64,000 nucleotides of DNA from Rhodanobacter sp. A1T4 (GTDB taxonomy: Bacteria; Pseudomonadota; Gammaproteobacteria; Xanthomonadales; Rhodanobacteraceae), in assembly GCF_014207185.1 (NCBI RefSeq), contig NZ_JACHCP010000008.1:124001-188000 (forward strand), given 5' to 3'. Shown in pieces: positions 16,418 to 28,400 of the stretch. The translations under genes were made by a program, and so were the position numbers. Under the pieces are notes generated by a model. That model made no database searches and had not been told where the DNA came from. It worked only from the letters and a program-made list of their open reading frames with translations. Within the stretch, counting starts at the first letter, position 1; each line of letters begins with the position of its first letter.

Positions 16418-19400
16418 ATTCAACCGATCGGTTCAGGCAAACGTCTACGTCCATCGTCGCGCACGATGAGCGCCAGACATCCCTTGGCGTCCGCGATCGC
16501 ATCGGTCCTCTCGCTGGCAGCCATGCAGGCACATGCCAGCGGACCGCCGGTACTCAGTCAAGCATGGTTAGCGCAGCAGCAAGGGCAAACAACGGCGCAA
16601 ACAGCGGTCAATACCGTACCCGGGTCGACCATTCAGGGGCTAGCGGCGCAGACACCAGCGCAACTGCTGCAGCAAAAGGCGGTGCAACAGTCGCTGGCTA
16701 ACCTCAATAATGCCGCCCAGGCCGTCGCCGCTCAGATAGCGATCCAGCAAGCAGCACAACAGGCTGCGCAGAAACTGAGTTCGCCGGTGCCTAATGGATT
16801 GGTCAAGGGTGGCCTGCAGGTGGCCGCCGCCGCGGCCACGGATCCAACGCTATGGCAGAACGCCAACGCGCCGACGCAATCCACGGCCAATGGGCAGGTG
16901 ACCGTACAGGTCAAGCAGACCGCGCAGAAAGCGATCCTGACCTGGGACAGCTTCAACGTCGGTCGCAATACCACGCTCTATTTCAATCAAAGCGGCGGCA
17001 ACCAGACCAACGGCTCCAACAACAATTGGATCGTGCTGAACCGCATCGTCGATCCCAGCGGCGTGCCCAGTCAGATCTTCGGTCAGATCAAGGCCGAAGG
17101 CACGGTCTATCTGCTCAATCGCAACGGCATCCTGTTCGGTGCCGGCAGCCAGGTGAATACGCAGTCGCTGATCGCCAGTTCGCTGGATCTTTTCAGCAGC
17201 GACCTTGCCACCAGCAACAGCGAATTTCTCAGTGGAGGCATCAACGCCATTTCGAACGCTACACCTTTCCTGGTCAACGGCGTTTTCACCGACGGCAAGA
17301 ACCACGATGTGGTGGTGCAGAATGGCGCCTCCATCACCGGCGGCACGCAAGGTTTTGTGCTGCTGGCCGCGCCCAACGTCTCCAATGCCGGCAGCATCGT
17401 CGACGACCAGGGGCAGGTGATCCTGGCGGCGGGCGCAGAATTCGTAAACTTGAATGCGACCAAGACCACGCTGCCGTTGTCCGTGGTGCCCTCGGGGCCT
17501 GGGAGCCTGGCAACGATCTCGAGCTACCCGGAAGGCACCGCCACGAATACCGGCCTGCTGCAATCACGCCGCGGCGAAGTGGAAATGGACGGCTATAACG
17601 TGACCCAGGATGGCGTTGCACTGGCCTCCACCAGCCTCAACTATCCGGGCAGCATCGTTCTGAACGCCCAGGATGATTACTATGGCCAAGAATATCCTCG
17701 TAGCGGCACGCTGTTACTCGGCCCCAACTCCATCACTGCGGTATTGCCGGAAGAAGATGGCGCGACCACCACGTCCACCGCCGCGGCTACCGCCGCCTTC
17801 ACCCGCAGCAGCCTCACCCTCAGCGGCAATATCATTGACTTCCAGTCTGGCTCGCTGCTGGAAGCGCCTGATGCCATTCTCACCATCAATGCCAAGGACG
17901 ATCTCACTAATGGCTACACCGATCCGCTGGGTGGCCGCGTCTATGTCGACAATGGCGCGGTCATCGATGTCTCGGGGCTGGCCAATGTCGAATTGCCGAT
18001 CTCGGCGCTACTGGTCACCATTCCACTGGTGGGCCAGAACGAGCTGGCCAACTCGCCCCTGCTGCGCGATAGCTTCCTCTACCATACCGAAAACCTCACG
18101 GTAGACAGCACCCAAAGCGGTACCACGGTCAACGGCCTCGCCTGGATAGGCAGCTCTGTCCTCAATCTTTCCGGCTATGTCGACGATGTACCGCGCACCG
18201 TCAACCAGCTGATGACCAATGGCGGCACCATCAACTTCAACGGTACCCAGGTCATCGTGCGCAGCGGCGCCGAACTGAACCTGGATGGCGGTTACGTTGC
18301 CTATCAGCCCGGCTGGATCACCACGCCCAATCTGCTGGCCTCCGATGGTCGCGTCTACAATATCGCCGACGCCGATCCCAATCTGGACTATGTGGGTTTC
18401 GCCGGCGAATACGATGTTATCGACAACCGCTGGGGCGTCAGCACCAACTTCAGCAATCCTTTGTTGACGGGCGCCACGCGCTGGGACAACGGCTTTGCCC
18501 AAGGCGGCAACGCCGGCACGCTCAATATCACGACGGGCTATGCCCTGACGCTGGATGGACAGATCAGCGCGCAGGCGTTTGCTGGCCGCAATCAGGTAGT
18601 ACAGGGCGCGCAGCCCAACGGCGGCATGCTGGATATCAGCGTGGTCAATGGGACGAACACGGCTGGTCAGGCACTTGGGCTCAACATCCTGCTGCAGCAA
18701 TCGGTAGCGCCGATTGAGCAGATCGACCCAGGCTTCCAGGTCGATACGCCGTGGTCGGTCGTGCTTGGCAACGACGATCTCGCCGGCACCAACCCATATG
18801 ACCTGTCGCGCTGGGTGCCGGTCTCGGCCAATCTGGTGCAGCAGGGGGGCTTCAGCACGCTAGACCTAAGTTCCACTTCGAACGCTACTAACACTAGCGG
18901 CCCCTCAGTGGGCATCGGTGGCGAGATTCTGGAGCAGGCTGGCACCGTGCTCAGCGTGCGGCCGGGGGGGGCGGTTCAGCTTGCGGCAAACGCCATCACC
19001 ATCCTGGGTGAAATCAGCGCACCCTCGGGCGCGATCACCTTGACGGGATCGGGTCAAGGTTACTTTGTCGATCCGACCAGCCTTGCTGGCACGCTCGTGC
19101 CCGGCGACATCACCATTGCCAGCGGCGCGGTGCTGAGTACCGACGGGCTATGGATCAACGATGCGCACGCTTCGGCCGGCAATTACATCGGCGATAGCTA
19201 CATCAACGGCGGCAGCATCAGTCTCATTCAGGACCAATCTGATATCGCGTTTCGGGACCAACCTAGCAGTCCTGCAGTTCAAACCGATGAAACCGGTGCG
19301 ATCGTGCTGCAGTCCGGCAGCCTGCTCGACGCATCGAGCGGCGGCTATGTCAATAGCACCGGTCAGTTGCAGTTGACCAATGGTGTACCCGATGGCAGTG

Positions 19401-22400
19401 GCGGCAGTATCAGTCTCATCGACTACGCCGATCAGGGGGGGCGTAGCTTCAACGCCGGAGATTCGTTCCTGCCTGCATCCCTCGGGCGGAGCAGCAAGCT
19501 TGTGCTGGACGGCAGCTTGCGCGCCTACGGTTTCAGCGGCGGTGGCACGCTCAGCTTGCAGGCCATCGATGTCCAGATCGGTGGCAATGCCAACGATCTG
19601 GCGCTGAGCAATGGCCTGTATCTGTCGCCCTCTTTCTTTGCGGGCCAGGGTTTCGACAACTACGCGATTACGTCATTGACCGACGCCAATATCGCGCCCG
19701 GCGCGATGGTGCAGATCAGCCGTGACAATCTGCTGCCCAATGTCAGTGCGCTGCTGGCCGCGCCCACCGGCACAGACATCTATGGCGAGAGTGTGTCGAC
19801 CGATAGCGCCTATGTCAGCGTAGGACAGTTGGCGCCCTATCTGCGTTATCTCTCCCGCGACGCCAACGGCTCTGGCTTCTCATTGAACGCGGGCCTGTAT
19901 CTGAATTACGAAACAAGCGGTGGTGTGAGGGTCCCCGCGATGTATTCCGGTGTCACCGGCGCGCTGACGATGGGCAATGGGGCGGTGATTTCCGCCGATG
20001 CGGCAGCCAACATCATGCTGGCGGGGGCTGCGTCCACCACAGTGGACGGCACGATTGATGCGCCTGGCGGCACCATCAATATCACTACTACGCCAGTGTC
20101 CGAGGATCCCAACGTGCCGCAGGTGTGGCTGGGATCGAATGCGGTCCTGAATACTGCCGGGATATCCCTGATCGATCCCCTGGCGGCGGTCGTGCCCGGC
20201 GACAATCAGGGCCTCGGACTGGCGACGCGTTATATCCCTCGCACCGGTCTGGTGCTGGACGGCGGCAGTGTCAGCCTGACCTCTGCCCAGGGCTATGTGG
20301 TTACCCAGCAGGGCAGTCTGATCGATGTGTCGGGCGGCGCCGATGTCTATGACCTGCCTGTCGCCAATGGCGCGTTCAACGCCGAAACCAGCTATGTACC
20401 CACGCCGGTATGGAGCGATGCCGGTTCGATCGTGCTGGGCGCTGGAACAGGTTTGTACGCGGATGGCAGCCTCTTGGCGCAGGCGGGTAGTTCCAGGGCC
20501 GAAGGCGGAAGTTTGCAAATCGTTGGTATGGGGGGGGCGCCGACCGACTATCAACCGATTGCCGCCACGGCCATCGTGTTGCAGCAATCTGGTCTGCTAC
20601 TGCCCGGCTCTGGCCTGCAGCCGAGTGGCGAGATAGCGGGGACTGCCAATGCCGGCGTGCTGTATTTCGCGCTGGATCACCTGGATGGTTCGGGCATTAC
20701 CAGCCTCAGCCTTGGTCCCAATGTTTTGGCGGGAGCAGCCATCAACAATGGCAATTTCTATTCCGTTGTACCAATCGGCTTTGCCGGCAATATCGCTCTC
20801 TCGCTGGGTAAAGGCTTTGAAGCGTATGCGTCGACATTTACCGCGTTACCAGCGGGCAGCAAGAACCTGTCCAACGTCAGCACCAGTGCCTACAACTCGG
20901 GCGATGGCACGGTACAGATCAGCGCGCCCTATGTAGAAGTTACCGGCCTTATAGGCGTAACGGTGGCCGAACACAGCCCGGTGGCGGGTGACGGCACCTT
21001 GGACATCCACGCCGATTTCATGGATCTTGGCGGTCAGATCAATTTGCAGGGCTGGGCCAACAGCAACCTCGCCGCCAGCAACGCCATCCGCTTCTACGAA
21101 CCCATCGACCTTGAATACGCCAACGCCAGCGTGTTTCCCGGTTCCCTCTTCAGCACCGGCAACATCACCTTGCAGGCGGCCGAGCTTTACCCGGTCACCA
21201 ATTACGCCTTCGCAATCGACGCCAACCCTTCGGGCCTGACCAACGCCCAGGGCCAGGCGCTCAGCACCACGCTTACCATCCTCGGCAACGGCACCGCCAG
21301 CGCACCGCTGTCGGCGGGCGGCAGCCTGTTGCTGGATGCGAACAACATCGTCCAGAACGGTACGGTCTGGGTGCCTTCCGGCGACCTCATCATTGGGGTA
21401 CAGAACCCCAGTGCCACGCAGGCCGCCTTCGGCCTTGTTATTGACGGTCGGACGCTGGTCGCCACGCAAAGTGTCACGCTCGGCGCCGGCAGCCTCACGT
21501 CGGTGTCGCTCGATGGCGAAACGGTACCCTATGGCAGCACCACCGATGGCCTGGACTGGAACTATGCCGGCGCTCCCGGCTTTGCGGTTTCGCCACTGAC
21601 CGCGCCGCCGCCCAAGTCCATCACCATTGCCGGTAACAACGTGTCGCTGAACAACGGCGCTACCATCGATATCAGTGGTGGTGGCACCTTGCAGGCATCG
21701 GAATGGGTGCCGGGCACGGGTGGCAGCGTCAACGTACTGACCCAATACGAAACCAGCTATGCCAACAGCACCGCCGGCGTGCAGGTGCCGCAATACGCCG
21801 ACGGGCGGGCGATCTATGCGATCGTGCCTGGCTATAACGCACCGGTCAGCGCGCAGGATGCGGCCACGACCAACGCCCCGGATACAGGCGCCGGCCCGGC
21901 CGTAGGCGAATCGGTTTACCTGTCCGGCATCGCCGGCCTGGCTGCCGGCTATTACACCCTGCTGCCGGCCGGCTATGCGACCTTGCCGGGCGCCTACCGC
22001 GTGGTGCAGAACACCAGTTCGCAGAACAGCGTGCTGGGCCAGAATGCTGTGCTGCCCGATGGCACGCTAAGCATCACGGGTTATTTCGCGGATGCCCTGG
22101 ACGGTGCGCATCAATCCACCAATACCACCTTCCTGGTGCAGTCGGCGCCGGTTTGGCAGCAGTACTCGCAGTACACCTTTACCAGCGCGGACAGCTACTT
22201 CACCAAGCAGGCCGCCGGCAACGGTACGGTCACGCCATCGCTGCCTGCCGATGGCGGGCATCTGGTGCTGAGCGCGACTCAGCAATTACAGTTGAACGCC
22301 ACCCTGGATAATGCGCCCGCCAACGGTGGGCGCCCTGGCATGGTGGACATCGCGGCGCAGGCGATCCAGGTGACAGGGGCCGATTCCACATCACTGGGCA

Positions 22401-25400
22401 GCAACTATCTGCAGATCTCCGCCGATCAGTTGACTGCGCTGGGCGCGGGCAGCCTGATACTGGGCGGCACCCGTCAGCTCACCAGCGACGGTTACCAGCT
22501 CACCAGTATCGCCGACAGTGTGGTGTTGTCCAACGACAGCGCCGATCCGTTGCAAGGGCAGGAGATCCTGCTGGTCGTCAACGGCAATGGCGATCCGGGA
22601 GCGCAAGGCATCGTGCTGCAGCCGGGCAGTTACCTCGCTGCGACAGGGGCCGGCATACCCAATACCACGCCTCTGTTATTCGGCAGCGATGCGGGCACGA
22701 ACAGCAGCGGCGCCAGTATTGCCGCCGTCAGCGGCAACGGTGCGCTGCTGCGTGTCTCGCAGAACGGCGTAGCCCCCATCACCCGCGATGATGTTTCAGG
22801 AACCACCCTGGGCAATCTCACCATTGAGGCGGGCGCCACCGTGCAGGGCGGCGGTTCGCTGACCATGGATACCACCGGCGCGACGAGTGTCGATCCGAAC
22901 GCGATATTCACCGCACAGAATATCCAGGCCACCGCCAACCAGATCAGCTTTATCGGCAGCGGCGCGACGGCCGCCACTGGCGGCCTGGTGATCGGCCCAG
23001 ACACCTTGAGCCTGTTCAACGATGCCAGCCAGGTCACCCTGAACAGTCGCGGCGCCATCGACTTTCTGGGCAATGTCAGCATCGATCTGCCGCAGACCCT
23101 CGACCTCAACGCCGATGCCTATGTCAGCGACGGCGGCACGGTCAGCATCAAGGCGGGCACCCTGGGTTTAGGCAATGCCGTCGGCACGGGAACCGTTGTG
23201 TCTGCAGCGGGCTCGGGCCAGTTGACGCTCAGCGCGAACGAGCTGGATTTCACCGCTGGCAACAGTGTCATACAGGGCTTTGCCAGCGTAACCGCCAATG
23301 CCGGCCAGGGCATCACCGGCCAAGGCAACGGTGGCATGGATTTCGGCGCTGCCAATGTCAGCTTCAACACACCGATCCTGCTGGCCGAAAGTGGCGCCGA
23401 TACCGCGCTGACCACGACGGGAAGCTTCGCCGTCAACAGCGCCAACGGTAGTGGTACTGCGCTGACCGACAATAATCTGGGCGGGACGCTGGCGCTCAGC
23501 GGCGGCACGCTTACCCTGGGCACGCACGTGGATGCACTGGCGGGGAGAGTTGGTCTCACTGCCACCAGCGGCGACCTCACGCTTACCGGCGGCGCCAACG
23601 TCGACGCTGCTGGCGTGAATAAAACCTTTTACGACGTCACGAGCTATGCGGCGGGTGGCAACCTTGCGCTCACCTCGAACCAGGGTTCTGTGATCGTGGA
23701 TTCCGGTGCGGTGTTGAATTTCGCTGGCGCGCCGCTGGGCGGCACGGCCGGCAGCCTCAGCATTGCCGCGGATAATCTCGCGACGCTGAATGGTACCTTT
23801 GAGGGTGGCGCTGTCAGCGGCTATCGGGGCGGCGATTTCAGCTTGAGTAGCGGCGGCGCGCTGGATCTGGATCGACTGGCGCAATTAACGCGCAGCGCGG
23901 GCACCACCGGCGGCATCTCCATCACCAGCGGTGCCGGCAACTTGCTGCTCTCCGCCGGCCAAAGCCTGGTGGCGCAGGATGTATACCTGACCGCCAATGG
24001 CGGCAGCGGTGCCATCAACGCCAATGCCGGCGTGGTGGATATCGAAGGCACGGTCAACGTCTCCGGCAACGCCGCCGGTGAAATCGAGCTGTATGGTCGC
24101 AATGGCGTCACCGTCAACGGCAGTTTGCTCGCTACCAGCAGCGTGCCGGGGCAATTCGGTGGCATCGTGGAGATCGGCACGATCGGTACGCCGGATGGCA
24201 CGCTCAACACCACGTATGGCTACGAAAACGTGCAGCCGGGCAGTGCAGGCTGCATTACGTTCGGACCCAATGCGATCGTCAATGTTGCCGGCAGCTCCGC
24301 CAATGTGGGCGGCATAGTGAGCCTGCGCGCGCCGCTGCTGGCCAATGGCGATGTGCCGGTCACCTTCGCCAACAATGCAACGATCACTGGCGCCGACAAT
24401 GTGTCCATCGTGCCGTATGCGGCGTGGAGCACGGATGACACCAGCTCCAATGCCGCCCAACATTTCGATGGCCTGATCGATCCTGCCGGCTGGTACGCAA
24501 GCTTAGTTCCCGGCGCCCCGGTGCAAATGGTTGCAGGCACCTGGTACAACGCGGCGGGCGGTACGCTGACGGCGCCCACCACGGCCGCAATGCTGCAAAC
24601 CTATCTGAGCAACGACTACTTCGTGCCGGATGCAGTCAACGCCGCGCATCAGGACTTCTACGGCTATGCCGGCGGCAACGCCGGCGATCCGGGCACGCTG
24701 ATGAGTTATGTGGAGCAGCCGGGTTACAGTTTCGGCAATCGCTACGCAGGCATTGCCAATCTGCAGATCAGCCCTGGCATCGAGCTGATCAATCCCGATG
24801 CGACCATCAACGGTGGCGACATCTCGGTACTTACCAATTGGAACCTGGGCGCCGGTATTATCGCAGCCGATGGCACGATCCAGCTAGCGTATCGCTATGG
24901 CGCCAATCCTGCCGTTTCTGCTTCGGGCACCGCGCCCACGCTGACGGTGCTAGCTCTGCACAACGTGAATATCGATGCCAGCGTCAGCGATGGTTTCTAT
25001 CAGCAGAATGATGGGGCATCGACTGCGCTCGCCGTTCCAGAACCAACGGCAGGCGGAAGTAATTCCTTGTATGCCACGGATTTGCATTTGTATGACGCCA
25101 CGATCAACTATCTGGAAAACGACAGTCTCGAAGTTCAGGACGGATACGAAACTTCTTATTATCTGTGGAATGGCGGAGTGACCTTTTTCTATAACCCAGT
25201 TACCCTCGGTATAAATCTTAATCCAAGTGACATAACGAATCTCAGCAGTCCCAATTTCTACGAACCGGTAACTGCTCCGCAGCCAAACCAATCCACGGCC
25301 TACTACGAAAACTACGAGACCTATATCCAGACCGTCGGCGCAGGTCAACCCGGAACCTGGTCGAATGCCTTCAACCAGGCGGATGTGGCCGCTTTCCTAC

Positions 25401-28400
25401 CTTATAATCTGCAGAACCTGTCCTGGCCGCAGATCGGTGCTTATGCGAGCTACGCCGCCTATGTGACGGCCTATCAGCAATGGTTGACCGGCAACTTCAA
25501 CAGCAGTAATGACGATGCCACCCTCAACCTTCCGTTTGCACAGATTCAGACTCCGGCGCCTCTGCTCTCGCCTCTGAATTCGGAGGCGGCCAGCAGTTAC
25601 GCGCAGTATTCGACGGATTACGGCACTTATATCAATGGATACGACGCCTATTACAACTATGTCGTCTCCAATCTGGGCAATGGTAGCGGTAGTTCACAGT
25701 TCTTCTATGCGCCCTTCTCGCCCATAAGTGGCGCAATTCTCATCCCCCAGGCGGCAAACAACTCGCCGTCCAATATGCCAAGCCTGGGCAATCCGGTTTC
25801 GCTGGCTTCGGCCACCTTGCTGGGCGGATCAAGCAGCACGTACCAATGGGTCGCCGGCGCCAATTTCTCCAGTGCGAACCCGCTTTCCGTCGTCGCGAAC
25901 ACCAGCGCGGGCAATGTCAATCTCAACGGCGACTTCGCCGTGCAATACACCGCTGCTGGCGGCAACGGGCAAACGCTGGAATTCCCGACCGTGGTGCGCA
26001 CCGGTACCGGCTCCATCGATATCGTGGCGGCAGGCGATATCGACTGGCAGGATTCCATGGCGCCTGCTGCGGTCTACACGGCGGGCGCACCAGCGACGGG
26101 AACCGCGGCAGGCACCGGGGTGACGGCAGTCGTCCCCTCTAACGATGGAGTCGTACCCGATTGGCTGGTCACTGGCCAGGTCAATCCCGCCAATGCGGGC
26201 AATGTTGTGCTGAGTGCCGGTGCCAATATCAATGGCATCGAGCAGGTCTACGACACCACCGGCAGCATCACCGGCACGGCGGGCACGTTTATCGGCCAGT
26301 TCTGGTGGCCGTGGCTGGAAACCGGCAACAGCGCCACCAGCTCGTCGATCAATTTCGCCAATTTCGATCAGGGTGTGATGAGCGTGGGCGGCAATGTCAC
26401 TGTTACCGCCGGCGGCAATATCAGTGATCTTTCGGTCTCGCTGCCCACGACCTGGTACGCCAACGCGGCTGATACTGCGATCACCACCGTGGGCGGCGGT
26501 AATCTGACTGTCAGCGCGGGCGGCAACATTCTTAGCGGTAGCTACTTCGTCGCCAATGGAACAGGCAGCCTGTCCGCTGGCGGCTCGATCGGATCCGATT
26601 TTTCTTATGTGCTACCGAGTGGTAGTACGAGTCCCGCCGGATTTTCGATCAGCGGCGCAACACCTGTTTCCACCTTGCTTGCGTTGCAGAATGCGCAGTG
26701 GACCGTGCAAGCCCGCGACGGTGTGGATATCGCGGATATTCTCGATCCGTCCTATGCCTCTCCCGAGAATCTAAGCCCGGATGAGCAAAGCTACAGCGCC
26801 AGTTCGGCGGTCAAGGCGATAACCGCCTCCGGCAACCTCACGCTGGGCAGCCTCGCCTGGGAAGCCCAGGTACTGGGTGACAATGTGAGCGACACTGACC
26901 TCGGCGTACTGCCCTCGACGCTCGATTTCGCCGCGCTGAACGGGAATATCAATGTGCTCACGGCGGGCGGTCTGTATCCCTCCACCACCGGTAATCTGAG
27001 CCTGCTGGCTGCCGATTCGATCCAATTCACCGGGCAGAACTACGATATTGAGAGCAGCAGCGGCGGCAACCCGCGGAGCTTTGGCCTGATCGATGCGAAT
27101 GCCTCAGTATTGCCTTCGCCGTTGCAGCCGCAAGGTTCCTCTGCTAATTACGCAAATGTATCCGCGCAGAGCTATCTGGACCAGGGAGCTGCCAGTTATT
27201 TATCGAGCGAGTTGCATCAAGCCGGACTGCATGACGCCGACACGACGCCGGTACGCATCTATGCGCTCAATGGCAGCATCACTGACGGCACGGCGGCACC
27301 CAATGGCATCCAGATGGACGAAGTGCTTATCGAGCCGGACAAGCCGGCGCTGGTCTACGCGGGCCAGGATATCGTCGATCTTTCGTTTATCGGCCAGCAA
27401 ACGCATGCATCGGATATCACTCGGATCGCGGCGGGCGGCAGTATCTACGATACCGAATACAACCCCAATGTGTTGAGTGTTTTCACTCCTGCGGGCCTGA
27501 ATTACCAGTTGCTACCTGTGCTTGAACTGAGTGGCGTAGGCACGCTGGATGTGGAGGCGGGCCACAATATCGGGCCGCTGACCAGCCAGGCCGATATTCT
27601 CAACGCAGGTGCCTTCGAGGGTTCAACCGGTATCGAAACCATTGGCAACGCGCTCAACCCCTATCTGCCGCAGGATGGCGCCAGCATCGATGTGTTGTTC
27701 GGTGTGGGGCCTGGCATCGAAACCAGCAACTTCCTTACCCAGTATCTGAGTAACCCCAATGGCGTGGATGGTTTCGGCAGCCTGCTGCCGGACCTGCTCA
27801 CATTCACCGAACAGCAGGAAGACGGCAAGGCGGTCGATACCGGTTTCGCCCAGGATCAGCTCAACGTGGTGTTGACCACGTCGCAGGCCGAGTCCGCCTT
27901 CCAGCAATTGCCTACCTATGTACAACAGCAATTCGTGCAGCAGGAGTTCTTCAAGCTGCTGGCCGACGTAGGTGTGGATTACAACGACCCCAGCAGTCCC
28001 TACTACCATCAATACGTGCGCGGCTATGCCGCCATCTCCAGCCTGTTTCCCGCTTCGCTCGGCTACACCGACAATGGTACGGGCGTGGGCGGCCTCAATG
28101 GCGAAGCGCAAACGGTGGATACGGGCGATCTGGATATTCGCAGTTCCACCATCCAGACCCAGCAGGGCGGCAACATCAACATTCTGGGTCCGGGCGGGCA
28201 GGCCTTGATCGGCAGTGTCGATGCGCCACCCGTTATTACCAACTCCAGCGGTACTGTCGTCGCTGGCCCCAACAGCATGGGCGTGCTCACCCTGGAGCAG
28301 GGTGATGTAAATATCTTCACCGACCGCAGCCTGCTGCTGGCGCAAAGCCGCATCTTCACCGAGCAGGGCGGCAACATGGTGATCTGGAGCTCCAACGGCG